A stretch of DNA of 64,000 nucleotides, taken from NCBI GenBank assembly GCA_016700115.1, contig CP064999.1, positions 1,674,001 through 1,738,000 on the forward strand, read 5' to 3'. The notes under the pieces are model-generated. The model made no database searches. It was not told the DNA's origin and saw only the letters and a list, made by a program, of their open reading frames with translations. Source of the DNA: Sphingobacteriales bacterium (GTDB taxonomy: Bacteria; Bacteroidota; Bacteroidia; Chitinophagales; UBA2359). The translations under genes and the position numbers were made by a program. Positions 43,177-52,385 of the stretch are shown here, in pieces. The stretch's first letter is position 1, and the number at the start of each line of letters is the position of its first letter.

Positions 43177-46100
43177 TCAGTATCTGACTAAATTAATCCC
43201 TGTTTTACCGGCGTTGGTTTGATACCAGAAAAAATCATTGAGGTCTAAAGTTCCGTCTAAATTGGCATCTGCTTGTGTATAAGTGCTTAAACCGGGTGGA
43301 GTAATGATAAACAGGTTAAAGTCGGCATAAGTAATCACCCCGTTTCCGTTCAAATCGCCTGCAAACATGCCATAAACAGCGCCATTTAGCAGGGCTGCCT
43401 GAGTTGCCGCCTGTTCAATAGAAACGAATTCAGACAGATTTAATGTAGTTGGATTGGGCAAAATTAAAGGATTGGCGCTCATCAGCCCGATATGGTTCCG
43501 GTGTTTTACCGATACATAATATGACATCCCTCCGGTAAGGTTTCCAAATGCCACCCCTTCTGTTCCGTTCAGGTCGGTTATGATTCCGTCATTGCGCAAT
43601 AAAGCAGCCCGGCGCTCTACAATAACTGAACTGTTGGGGCTTTGACGTACTTCTACCAAAACCCAGTCAACTGTGTTGGGAGGCAGGCTTTGCACACATT
43701 CCGTTCCGTTGTAGTTCCAGGGAGCAACATGGTAGGGTTGTGCTACAGGCAAATAGCCATTGGTCAGTAGTTGTGTGCTCATCAATCCACCTCCGGTATT
43801 GTAAGGGGCTTGGAGAAAAACCTTTATCCTGACAAAAACCGGATTGTTGATAAAAGGAGGTTGATTGATTGTAAGGGCTGTTGTGCCGGTACATCCATAG
43901 TTGTCTGATACCGTGATATTGTAATTTCCGGCGGGAATATTTAAGCGGGTAGCACTGCCGGTATTAAACCCATCGGACCAAAAATAGGAATAGGGGGGTG
44001 TGCCTGAAGTTGCCGACAGGGTGGCTTGTCCGTCATCGCTGCCCAGACATGAAGCGTTTTGAAAGCTGCTGACCGTTAAGCCCGGGTTAGGGTGGATGGT
44101 CAGGGTAACCAGAGTCCGGGTGAGGCTGTAACAGGCTTGAGGATTTACTGCTTCAACCCAGTATTCATAAACACCGGGCGCAGGTGGAATGGGAGGTGAA
44201 TAGGTATTTACCCCTTCAAAAATGAGGCTCGCTTCGCCCGTAGCTGTTTCGTACCAGCGATAGGTGTAACCGGCAACAGGTTCTACAGAAAGCGGCGCAG
44301 AAAGTACATCGCCCTGACAGATACTTTGACTGACCGCATTGGCGGGTTGTTCGGGTATGTTACAGGCTACCCAGACTGAATAGTCGCGGGGCTGCAATTC
44401 GATATAAATACGTCCCAGAAAATCTACCACGGCATAAGGATAGGCGGAGCGTTTTAACACATCCATCAGAATTGAGCCCTGAGTGAGGTTGAATGAGCCG
44501 CCCGAAGTATTAACACCGTGGTCCACCCGCAAAACATCCGAGCCACCGGCGAAGTTAATGGCGACAATCACATTGTTACCGGAAGGCGTTCCGCCCAACT
44601 GATAAACTAAGGTGGTGTTGGCAAAACCGCCAAAAAAGGACTGAATATAAGGGGTAGAAAAGCGGCTGAGGTAGTCAATGGAGGTAGCTCCGAAAATGTT
44701 TTTTTTGTGAATGTCCATCAATTTGTCAATCTGAGGTTTCAGGGCGAAATTTGGAGCATTTGGAATGGAGGTGCCGAAATAATCGGGGTAAAAAACGCAG
44801 GGCTGCCCAATCTGATTGTTGGTTAAAATATAGGCATAGGTTAGTATCGGGTCGTTTTGAACGGGCTGTCCGGCATCCCGGAAGTCGTGATTATTGACAA
44901 AGGTTACTACATTGTAAGGGCTGCTGCCGGCAGCGCGCACCATGCCCGAATTGAACACATTGCGCACATCGTAACCAAATGAATCGCAGGCATCTTTGAG
45001 CGATTGCCGCAGATTAAAATCAAACAGACGCAGTTTTATGGCACTTTGCGCACCGGGATTCATAGAGGCATAAACCTCATTGATCCAGTTGTTGAGCAGC
45101 CCGGGGTTGCCGTCAAAAAACTCTCCGACAACCATTTTGGGTATTCGGTTGGTGGCATGGAGATAGTTCATCATGTCGCCGGTAAAAGAGGGCGGAAAAT
45201 GTTTGACAGCATCCATTCGCAGTCCGCGAATACCCACTTCATCCCATAGCCAGCCTGTCCATGTTTTCAGGGTATCGCGCAATTTTTGTTGCCCCTGGTC
45301 GTAGTCATAAAAGAACCACATAAAATCGAGATCGCCACTGAGTTGGGTTGGGTTGCCGTTGGGTTTAAAATAACTCCAGTCCATCCCGCCCCGACCACTT
45401 GGAAGGTTGTTAAAATTGGTATAAGTATTATATTTCAGTTCGGACTGAATGTCCTGACTTCGGGCTACACTCCAAAGCCCGTAAATAAAATGGTCGGAAT
45501 AACCGCTTTGCACATTGCTCAAAACAATCCGAAGGGTATCGCCGGAGGCATTAAAATTTCCCGGATTGATGATTAACCCGAATTCATCCACACCGCAACT
45601 GCCGGCACAATTGCCCACATTGTCAATATAGGCTTCCATATCCCGTCCTAATTGAAGAAAGGAAGGGTTTGAAGATTCACTGCAATCGCTGCCGCCATTC
45701 GGCTCCTGTTCGGTTTGCGGGGGAAGTCCCTGATAACCTGTGGCATTTGTCCATGCGTAGATTTTGTATTTATTGCCATAAAAATCGGGATGTTTGGAAG
45801 CAGAAGCAATTTTAAAATAATAAATACCTGCGCCGTTTAACGAAGCGCCTCCAAGCGGCAAAATACATTGAAACCGGTCGGAAGGGTATGGGTTGTCGCC
45901 ACTGTTTCTTTTGGTACAGTTGTAGTTTTCAATCCAACCCTCCACGGCGGTGTTTTCTTCTGATAAGCCTCCGTCCCGGTGATTATAGACCACATCTGCA
46001 ACCGCTTCAATCCCGTTGGCACTGAGTTCGGCAATACAATTGTCCAAACCGGTTCGGGTGCCAAATCCGGTAGGCCCTCCAAATTCACCGAGGTCATACA

Positions 46101-46341
46101 AATCTCTGGGGTCGTACCCATTGCTGTTGTTGCCAAAACTGCTGTTAGACAAGGGTGGGAGCCAAAGTTGGGTAAACCCTGCATTGCCTAATCCGGCAGC
46201 TTTATTTTTAAGCGTGTCAGCCCAGTTAAAGCCGTTGGCAGTTTTTGGGTAATCCCAATACCAACCTTGCATCATAAAATCCTGGGCAACAAGTGGCAGA
46301 CAAGCCCGGAGTAAGAGTACGATTAGTAAGAGGTGGCGCAT
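43177..46341 (-). CDS. Secreted GH13 alpha-amylase with SprB and dockerin-like repeats
   Basis: 1054 residues. A short signal peptide (MRHLLLIVLLLRACLPLVAQ) precedes the GH13 (alpha/beta)8 barrel (about 20-610). Its landmarks are FTQLWLPPLSNS, VADVVYNHRDGG, the nucleophile region IRGLRMDAVKHF, the acid KMVVGEFFDGN and the third acidic site VTFVNNHDF. After an Ig-like segment at about 680-755, a SprB-type repeat follows (PAGNYNITVSDNYGCTGTTA). The C-terminus has two EF-hand-like dockerin loops (GDLNGNGVITYADFN and DANLDGTLDLNDFFW). It hydrolyses alpha-1,4-glucans outside the cell. No T9SS type A sorting domain is seen, so the dockerin-like end may serve instead. Confidence 0.9.
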   Translation of the reverse strand: MRHLLLIVLLLRACLPLVAQDFMMQGWYWDYPKTANGFNWADTLKNKAAGLGNAGFTQLWLPPLSNSSFGNNSNGYDPRDLYDLGEFGGPTGFGTRTGLDNCIAELSANGIEAVADVVYNHRDGGLSEENTAVEGWIENYNCTKRNSGDNPYPSDRFQCILPLGGASLNGAGIYYFKIASASKHPDFYGNKYKIYAWTNATGYQGLPPQTEQEPNGGSDCSESSNPSFLQLGRDMEAYIDNVGNCAGSCGVDEFGLIINPGNFNASGDTLRIVLSNVQSGYSDHFIYGLWSVARSQDIQSELKYNTYTNFNNLPSGRGGMDWSYFKPNGNPTQLSGDLDFMWFFYDYDQGQQKLRDTLKTWTGWLWDEVGIRGLRMDAVKHFPPSFTGDMMNYLHATNRIPKMVVGEFFDGNPGLLNNWINEVYASMNPGAQSAIKLRLFDFNLRQSLKDACDSFGYDVRNVFNSGMVRAAGSSPYNVVTFVNNHDFRDAGQPVQNDPILTYAYILTNNQIGQPCVFYPDYFGTSIPNAPNFALKPQIDKLMDIHKKNIFGATSIDYLSRFSTPYIQSFFGGFANTTLVYQLGGTPSGNNVIVAINFAGGSDVLRVDHGVNTSGGSFNLTQGSILMDVLKRSAYPYAVVDFLGRIYIELQPRDYSVWVACNIPEQPANAVSQSICQGDVLSAPLSVEPVAGYTYRWYETATGEASLIFEGVNTYSPPIPPAPGVYEYWVEAVNPQACYSLTRTLVTLTIHPNPGLTVSSFQNASCLGSDDGQATLSATSGTPPYSYFWSDGFNTGSATRLNIPAGNYNITVSDNYGCTGTTALTINQPPFINNPVFVRIKVFLQAPYNTGGGLMSTQLLTNGYLPVAQPYHVAPWNYNGTECVQSLPPNTVDWVLVEVRQSPNSSVIVERRAALLRNDGIITDLNGTEGVAFGNLTGGMSYYVSVKHRNHIGLMSANPLILPNPTTLNLSEFVSIEQAATQAALLNGAVYGMFAGDLNGNGVITYADFNLFIITPPGLSTYTQADANLDGTLDLNDFFWYQTNAGKTGINLVRY

Positions 46342-46817
46342 AGTGCGGTCTTTTTAAAAATTGGTTATTGGTCGGTATGGTCTTGAAAATTTTCGAAAAA
46401 TATCTTTGCTTAACAAGCTATGTTGGTAAATGTTTACCTGCCGGTTGCACCGGTGATTCGTTTCACAAAGACCATTTAATAGCAATGGCCACAAATATAA
46501 TTAAAATATGTTTGTGTAAGTTAGACTTTTGAGAGGTTATGCTTTTGAAGTAAACAGTTGAAATTTTGGTTTGTATCAGGGTAGATGTTGCGGAGGGCAG
46601 ATGAGATTGCCTGCCTTCCATGACAAAATTGGTTCGCCCTTTCTTGTATTTCGGTAAAATCTGTATAAAGGTTAGAATTAACAATGCCGATAAAAAGGCA
46701 ATTCCCGAACCCGGGAACAAATTTGTTGTTGGTTAAAAATGAGTTGATTGGAGCAGGACTACCGCCTGAATGTGAGGATGAAATACCGGAAGACTGTTCA
46801 ATCGTTTGCTAAACCCG
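46342..46817. other. Divergent intergenic region, nothing found
   Basis: 476 bp between the amylase start and the RidA gene end. It contains a TATCTTTG-type -7 sequence at about 46411 on the plus strand, but no matching gene. No hairpin or open frame is convincing. Confidence 0.4.
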
Positions 46818-47207
46818 TCAGGGCTTTACAGCGATCATCGAAATTTCGACATTGACATCTTTGGGCAAACCAGATACCTCTACAGTTTCGCGCGCCGGAG
46901 CGGTATCGTTGTCAAAATACTGACTGTAAAGCTCATTGACGCGGTTGAAATTGCCCATGTCTTCCAAAAAAATAGAAGTTTTCACCACATTTTCAAAAGT
47001 AAGCCCGGCGGCGGCCAAAATGGCTTTCAGGTTTTCCATTACCTGACGGGTTTCTTCTTCAATACCTTCTTCGGTCAGCAATTCACCGGTTTCAGGGTTA
47101 ATGGCAATCTGCCCGGAAATAAACAGCAAATTACCACCCCATACAGCCTGACTGTAAGGCCCGATGGGAGAGGGTGCGTTTTCGGTAAAAATAACTTGTT
47201 TTGCCAT
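46818..47207 (-). CDS. RidA-family deaminase
   Basis: 129 residues. RidA (YjgF/UK114) hydrolyses reactive enamine/imine intermediates formed by PLP enzymes. The typical signatures are APSPIGPYSQAVWGGNLLFI, SGQIAINPETGELL, the trimer-forming EEETRQVMENLKAILAAAG and the C-terminal ARETVEVSGLPKDVNVEISM, with the active-site Arg in PARETVEV. The length is normal. It is divergently arranged with the neighbouring 3-hydroxyacyl-CoA-dehydrogenase-like gene. Confidence 0.93.
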   Translation of the reverse strand: MAKQVIFTENAPSPIGPYSQAVWGGNLLFISGQIAINPETGELLTEEGIEEETRQVMENLKAILAAAGLTFENVVKTSIFLEDMGNFNRVNELYSQYFDNDTAPARETVEVSGLPKDVNVEISMIAVKP

Positions 47208-47394
47208 ATCTTTGACGAAAAAAAAGCTGCCGGTTTAGCAGCGGTTTGTGATGGAGCAAATGTAGCAGTTTTCTATAATTGGCACACCATCAGGTTTTGT
47301 TTTTGACCTGTTTTTCATTTATTTTGTGCAAAATATTTAATTTCTCCTACTTTAGCATCCTTTTTACCCCATCTTCCTACCATCAAATTCAACG

Positions 47395-48084
47395 ATGAGC
47401 GCATTATTTATTGGCGATAGACCGGCAACCGAAGAAATACAACAGAAATTAGGCAATAACCTTCCCATTCAATACCTGAAACCCGAAGAAGAGATTTTTG
47501 ATTTCAGCCATTTTGATGTCATTATTGACACCCGTTTTGAGAGCCTGACCGAGCCATTCAGCTATTGGGAAATTTCAAACAATTATTCACATTTAGAAAA
47601 CAAATTAGTTCTGTTAGGCATGGTCAGAGGTCAATTGTCTGCCTTACACTGGTATTGGACATCCCCGCCTGCCTGTCATTTTGCGGCCTTCAACTCTTTA
47701 CCGACCTTTATCAACCGTCCCCTTTGGGAAGTATCGGTTCTGAAAGAGGAAACCAAAGAGCTGCTGACCCAAAGATTAAAACCTTTGGGTATTGAATGCA
47801 GGGTGGTGAATGACCGTATTGGTTTGGTTACCCCAAGAATTGTTTGTATGATTATCAACGAAGCATTCTATACCCTTCAGGAAGGAACTGCAAGCGAAGA
47901 AGACATTGATTTGTCAATGAAATTAGGGGTCAATTACCCCTATGGCCCTTTTGAATGGCTCAAAAAAATAGGTATTGAACATGTTTACCGATTACTGACC
48001 GATTTGTATGCAGATACACACGATGAACGTTATAAGGCATGTCCGCTGCTGAAATCGCGTTACCACCTGTCAAAAAAACACTAA
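47395..48084 (+). CDS. 3-hydroxyacyl-CoA dehydrogenase C-terminal domain protein
   Basis: 229 residues. Residues about 120-225 match the helical C-terminal domain of 3-hydroxyacyl-CoA dehydrogenases: DRIGLVTPRIVCMIINEAFY, EGTASEEDIDLSMKLGVNYP and YGPFEWLKKIGIEHVYRLL. The N-terminal ~115 residues resemble a degenerate Rossmann-like half, but the GxGxxG dinucleotide loop is not seen. It is shorter than the full enzyme (about 280-300), so the dehydrogenase activity is doubtful. It is followed 9 bp later by the deacetylase gene and probably cotranscribed. Confidence 0.8.
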   Translation: MSALFIGDRPATEEIQQKLGNNLPIQYLKPEEEIFDFSHFDVIIDTRFESLTEPFSYWEISNNYSHLENKLVLLGMVRGQLSALHWYWTSPPACHFAAFNSLPTFINRPLWEVSVLKEETKELLTQRLKPLGIECRVVNDRIGLVTPRIVCMIINEAFYTLQEGTASEEDIDLSMKLGVNYPYGPFEWLKKIGIEHVYRLLTDLYADTHDERYKACPLLKSRYHLSKKH

Positions 48085-48093
48085 AAAAATACC

Positions 48094-48615
48094 ATGCTCC
48101 TTGTTTATACAAACAAAATTACCAATCGGGTCAGGTATATTTTTGAGCATATTTTCAAAAACCTGCTCGGTATTAACATGAGCATAACCACCGATAAAGA
48201 AGAGTTTTTGGCTTTTGAAGGAGCAAAACTGAACTATAGCAGCCGCCGGTTTGACGAAGAATTGTTTTTTTATGCCTCACCTTTGCTATTTGAACGCGGC
48301 ATCAAACAACAGCGACTGAAAATCGAAGACTACGAAGGCACTAAAATCTTTTTTATAGGCAAAAACAATTCGCATCTGCCTTTCGACCCGTTTGCAGCCT
48401 CCTTTTTCCTCATCAGCCGGTATGAAGAATATCTGCCTTCTGAAAAAGACAAATATGGACGCTTTAAACCCGAAAACAGTGTGGCCTTTAAAAATGATTT
48501 TTTACACCTGCCGGTTATTGATATGTGGGTGAACCTGTTTGCACAACACGCTTCTGCAACTTTTCCCCGACCTGCAGTTCAGCAAAAGGAAATACCGTTT
48601 TGTGCCGACCTATGA
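48094..48615 (+). CDS. Polysaccharide deacetylase-like protein, N-terminal part (frameshifted)
   Basis: 173 residues; the first ~145 belong to the gene, the last ~25 are out of frame. This N-terminal part (LLVYTNKITNRVRYIFEHIF, FLISRYEEYLPSEKDKYGRF) is typical of Bacteroidota proteins with a DUF7033-like domain before a NodB-like deacetylase. Removal of one T from TTT at 48538-48540 restores reading into the downstream frame (giving VNLLHNTLLQLF). It follows the 3-hydroxyacyl-CoA dehydrogenase-like gene closely. Confidence 0.8.
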   Translation: MLLVYTNKITNRVRYIFEHIFKNLLGINMSITTDKEEFLAFEGAKLNYSSRRFDEELFFYASPLLFERGIKQQRLKIEDYEGTKIFFIGKNNSHLPFDPFAASFFLISRYEEYLPSEKDKYGRFKPENSVAFKNDFLHLPVIDMWVNLFAQHASATFPRPAVQQKEIPFCADL

Positions 48616-49429
48616 TATTGACCTGGCCTATGCCTATAAAAACAAGGGAATTTTGCGCAATCTGGGTGGATTTGCCGCAGCCTTGTTCAAACTCAACAAA
48701 GAATTAGCCATAGAGCGCATTAAAGTATTATTGGGATTGCAGCCCGACCCTTACGACACCTTCGACTGGCAGTTTGCCCTTCATTCCCGGTATGACCTCA
48801 AACCCATTTATTTTTTTTTATTGGGAGAGTACGGACCTTATGACAAAAACATTTCCATCACCTCCATTGCCTATCAGGAGTTGATCCAATCTTTGGGCGA
48901 TTGGTACGAAGTCGGCATTCATCCCTCTTTTGCGTCCAATTCCGAACCCATTAAGTTTACCATGGAATTGACCATTCTGTCAAGACTGCTCAAAAAAGAG
49001 ATCCGCAAAAACAGGCAGCATTTTATCAAGTTGCAAATGCCGGAAACCTACCAAAATCTGATAGAGAGCGATATTCAGGACGATTATACGATGGGCTATG
49101 CTTCTCAGGCAGGGTTCAGAGCAGGCACCACTTCGTCATTTTACTTTTACGATCTGAGCCTGGAAATCAAAACCACCTTGCGCGTTTTCCCCTTTGCCGT
49201 GATGGATGTAACACTGCAACATTACCATAAACTCGCCCCAGCCGAAGGTTTGGTAAAACTGAAACAAATCATTGACACCGTCAGGGAGGTGGACGGGGTA
49301 TTTATCCCTATTTGGCACAACCACTCATTGAGCAACACCCACGGTTGGGAAGGATGGCGGGATGTGTATGAGGAAATGATAAAATATGCGCTCCCCGCTA
49401 AAAATATTCAAGCCGCTAATATCCGGTAA
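48539..49429 (+). CDS. Polysaccharide deacetylase-like protein, C-terminal part (frameshifted)
   Basis: 296 residues in the frame +1 to the previous part. The NodB-like metal and catalytic residues are visible: Asp pair in FVPTYDIDLAYAYKNK, His in YEVGIHPSFASNSE and GFRAGTTSSFYFYDLS, and a late HNHSLSNTHGWEGW. Together with the N-terminal part it would be a protein of about 444 residues that removes acetyl groups from or modifies surface polysaccharide. The break is a single-base insertion in a T-run, so the gene is either a recent pseudogene or the result of a sequencing error. Confidence 0.8.
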   Translation: MHNTLLQLFPDLQFSKRKYRFVPTYDIDLAYAYKNKGILRNLGGFAAALFKLNKELAIERIKVLLGLQPDPYDTFDWQFALHSRYDLKPIYFFLLGEYGPYDKNISITSIAYQELIQSLGDWYEVGIHPSFASNSEPIKFTMELTILSRLLKKEIRKNRQHFIKLQMPETYQNLIESDIQDDYTMGYASQAGFRAGTTSSFYFYDLSLEIKTTLRVFPFAVMDVTLQHYHKLAPAEGLVKLKQIIDTVREVDGVFIPIWHNHSLSNTHGWEGWRDVYEEMIKYALPAKNIQAANIR

Positions 49430-50082
49430 ACGGCAAACCAATTTCAAGAGAACCCGGGAACTTTTTAAATCAAATCTGCAAGGCCGCATTTTTTAGGGTC
49501 TGCACTTTTTGCCACAAATACTTCGGAGCGATTCCGGGGTTTACATTCGAGCATTGCACCCCTGCAAAGCTTTGTTGCACCTCTGCATTGTTTCAATGTG
49601 CCCCTGCAAAAGGTCATTGCACCCCTGCATTGACTTCATGTACCCCTGCAAAAGGTCATTGCGCCTCTGCAACGGATTAAATCGCCCCTGCAATGACTTA
49701 TCGCACCCCTGCAATAACTTCTTATGCCTTTACAAAAGGTCATTGCGCCTCTGCAACGGATTTAATCGCCTCTGCAATGACTTATTGCACCCCTGCATTG
49801 ACTTTATGCGCCCCTGCAACAAGACTTTGCGCCGTTAAAAATTCTGCAAAAATCTGCCTAATCTGCGGGGATAATCATGCTCCTCTGCAAAAAGACCTTG
49901 GCAATCCCTGTTTTTAGGTTAAATCAAAGGGGTATGTTCTAAAAACTCAGTGAAACTCTACGTCCTACTTTGTGCACTTTGCGTTAAAAAAACAATTCAA
50001 TTCAGGTCAGTTAAAAAGAACATATCTGTTAAAGCAGATGTATTGCAGAGGTGCGGCAGAATTTGTTGAAATACAAATTACC
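49430..50082. other. Convergent spacer holding the 21-bp element
   Basis: 653 bp between the ends of the deacetylase and the minus-strand hypothetical gene. It contains the second 21-bp array element; the remainder (49926-50082) shows nothing recognisable. Confidence 0.6.
49557..49925. repeat. 21-bp tandem-array element, copy 2
   Basis: Thirteen contiguous units of exactly 21 bp at 49557-49829, each beginning near CACCCCTGCA, followed by a 96-bp tail at 49830-49925 that begins CGCCGTTAAAAATTCTGC. It is the reverse-oriented relative of the element at 5873-6251. On this strand one frame (49509-49838, 109 codons, including non-repeat lead-in) stays open through the array and would encode heptapeptide repeats such as LHPCIDF and LRLCNGF, ending LRR at the tail. 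The array lies 127 bp behind the deacetylase stop. Confidence 0.85.
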
Positions 50083-51531
50083 CTAAACGCTTGTTAAATT
50101 TTTTGCTATTAACCGAAGCAGCCAACGATATAACAAGGCGTGATTGGCTGTTTCATTTTCTTTTTGTCTTTTTTTCAAGGTTTGCAAAATAGTGTTTGAT
50201 TTGCCGGTGAATGTTTTTCGGGACAATGTATTTTTTTCAGACAACAGGACGATGTACTTTTTCAGCAGGATGGCCAATTGCAGGTAATTTACATTTTTGT
50301 CGTTGTTTCGGATAGTATGTATAAACGTTTCGGCTTCGGAAATTGCAGGCAGGTAATCGTTTCTAATCAGGTAAATGATGATTTGAATGAAACGATAGTA
50401 ATAGTAAAGTTCTATGCCGGAACGTTTTCGGTTATGCGGAATACATTTCCAGGCTTCATCGGGATTGCCTAAAAAAATATAACTCATCGCTTTAAGGCAA
50501 AGAAAATGGTCGTTTACTCTCGGTATTTTGTTCCAGACTGCTTCATTATCGTTAATAACCCGGATAGATTCTTCATATTTTTCTATTCTGAGCAACGTGC
50601 TGATATAGTTGTAAATATATGAAATGATTTCCTGAACAGTAGTATCTTCCTTTTCCTGAAGTGCTTTTTTGTGATAAGAAATGGAATTGGTATAGTCGCC
50701 GGAAAGAAAATATTCTAAGGCAATCATAGCGCAAAGACTCCTTTTTGAAGCAGAAGCTTTAAATCCTTTTTTTACAATGCTGTCGCAAAGCATCAGAGCC
50801 TGATTCAGTAGTTCAATTTTCGGTTTGCCGTCTAAACAATAAGCCTGAACAAGCAAATCTGCAAAAATCAGATAAGTGTCTTTTTCTTTTTCAGCCTGCC
50901 GGTATGGAATAATGTTCTGCGCCTCAAACATTGGATTTAACCCCTTTAAAGTGCGCTCTGCAAATGCCTGTTTAATCTGTATATCGGCTATGCGGTACCG
51001 GTAGTATTTGTTGGCAGTTTGGTAAAATTCTTTTATGTTTTTTATTAAAAACAGGTAGTTGGATTCGGTAATTTCTTTTTGATTGACATAACGGTCAATG
51101 TATTGCTTTTGAACTTCGGAGGCCATATAATAATCTCCGGCTTGGTTTGCTTCGGCTATCAACTTTTCAATTTCTTTTTCTTCCGTATCAAATTCATTTT
51201 TTTGTGATAACCATTCAATAAAAAAAGAATTTTGAAAAACAGAATCTTCTTCAGCCCGTTCTTTCATTTTTTCAATAGCGACAAATTTTTTTAACTCGGC
51301 AGATAACAACCGGAACTCATTGCGCAACAGGTAATCTTTCTTTTCGCTGTATTTTGATAAAAACACAGTTTCAAAAACTTTTTCTTTGTCATATTCCAAA
51401 TTGGATGGTTGTTGAATTTCGTCAAACAACTTCAACATACTGCTTCTTTTCAGTAAGGCAAGATGCTGCCGAAAGCCCGCCAGTTCTTTGTCCGACATCA
51501 GTTGAACCAACCTGATGGTATTGTTTTTCAT
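50083..51531 (-). CDS. Hypothetical helical-repeat protein
   Basis: 482 residues, no signal peptide, strongly helical and rich in Lys, Glu, Leu and Tyr. The second half has TPR-like pairs (ISYHKKALQEKEDTTVQEII, then LRIEKYEESIRVINDNEAVW). The N-terminal NNTIRLVQLMSDKELAGFRQ resembles a family of uncharacterised Bacteroidota proteins. No catalytic motif is seen. It is probably a cytoplasmic scaffolding or regulatory repeat protein; the function is unknown. Confidence 0.6.
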   Translation of the reverse strand: MKNNTIRLVQLMSDKELAGFRQHLALLKRSSMLKLFDEIQQPSNLEYDKEKVFETVFLSKYSEKKDYLLRNEFRLLSAELKKFVAIEKMKERAEEDSVFQNSFFIEWLSQKNEFDTEEKEIEKLIAEANQAGDYYMASEVQKQYIDRYVNQKEITESNYLFLIKNIKEFYQTANKYYRYRIADIQIKQAFAERTLKGLNPMFEAQNIIPYRQAEKEKDTYLIFADLLVQAYCLDGKPKIELLNQALMLCDSIVKKGFKASASKRSLCAMIALEYFLSGDYTNSISYHKKALQEKEDTTVQEIISYIYNYISTLLRIEKYEESIRVINDNEAVWNKIPRVNDHFLCLKAMSYIFLGNPDEAWKCIPHNRKRSGIELYYYYRFIQIIIYLIRNDYLPAISEAETFIHTIRNNDKNVNYLQLAILLKKYIVLLSEKNTLSRKTFTGKSNTILQTLKKRQKENETANHALLYRWLLRLIAKNLTSV

Positions 51532-51613
51532 ACAGACTTTTTGTTAACTCCCTACCCGGTACATTTTATCACAAACCTCAAAAAGTTTCCTTTTTTCAAA
51601 CTTAGTCTGTGCC

Positions 51614-51621
51614 TACTTTTG
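51614..51621 (+). promoter_or_regulatory. -7 promoter element of lipoprotein gene
   Basis: TACTTTTG matches TAnnTTTG and lies 46 bp before the lipoprotein ATG at 51667. Confidence 0.4.
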
Positions 51622-51666
51622 CGCTTAAAGTAAATATAAAATCAATTAATTACAAAACCTTTTTCC

Positions 51667-52212
51667 ATGAAACGACTAAAGTTCCTTTTTTCTGTCCTGA
51701 ATTTGTTGCTCATTTTGTCCTTAGTTGCCGGTGTTTCAGCCTGTAAAAAAGAGGATGACGATGACGATAATAACAATAACAACAACAATAATCAGGCACC
51801 GACAACAACCGCTATTACTGCTTCCGTTGGCGGAGTTGCCTGGTCTGCCGACCAAACCACCATACTCGGACTTTATGTCCAAACCATTGGGGTAAATTCG
51901 CTCGCAATATCGGGCACAAGTGCCGACAATTCAACTTTTACCCTTTCGGTCAACCTTTGGAACCAACAAACCGGCTCTTTTGCAACGTCTGTTACCGGTA
52001 GTTCCAATATTGTGGGGTTAACTTATGAAGATGCCAACGATAATAGCTTCAGTGCCCCAAGCAACAACGCAAGTGCAACAGGAACCCTCCATATTGACTA
52101 TTGGGATGGCACAAAGGTGAAAGGGCGTTTTTCATTTACCGGAGGCAGACAACAGGACAGTCAAACGGTGTCGGTAACCAACGGTGAGTTTAGTGTGATG
52201 AATGTGCAGTAA
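51667..52212 (+). CDS. Lipoprotein with Asp/Asn repeat linker
   Basis: 181 residues. The hydrophobic N-terminus ends at the lipobox SACKK (Cys about residue 26). It is followed by five Asp and eight Asn encoded by GAT/GAC and AAT/AAC repeats (about 51757-51795), a low-complexity tether. The rest (about 45-181) is beta-rich: ITASVGGVAWSADQTTI, then SNIVGLTYEDANDN and TLHIDYWDGTKVKGRFSFTG, similar to the DUF6252-type calycin-like folds of Bacteroidota lipoproteins. The function is unknown. It is followed by a terminator. Confidence 0.7.
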   Translation: MKRLKFLFSVLNLLLILSLVAGVSACKKEDDDDDNNNNNNNNQAPTTTAITASVGGVAWSADQTTILGLYVQTIGVNSLAISGTSADNSTFTLSVNLWNQQTGSFATSVTGSSNIVGLTYEDANDNSFSAPSNNASATGTLHIDYWDGTKVKGRFSFTGGRQQDSQTVSVTNGEFSVMNVQ

Positions 52213-52291
52213 GGGTACTAAAAATCAAATTTAACAATCAAGTTTGCCCTTAAACTTATCCTGACCTCTTAATTCTGGTTAGACTTTTCTT

Positions 52292-52330
52292 AAAAGCCCC
52301 TGTCCTTAGCATAGGATGGGGGTTTTAGTA
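52292..52330 (+). terminator. Terminator behind the lipoprotein gene
   Basis: AAAAGCCCC...TCCT at 52292-52305 pairs with AGGA...GGGGGTTTT at 52313-52326, followed by a T-rich stretch. Confidence 0.6.
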
Positions 52331-52385
52331 TTTTTATGTGTTCAAAGTAAAAGTTCAACTCTTTAACTAATTGCCGTAAAAGCAA

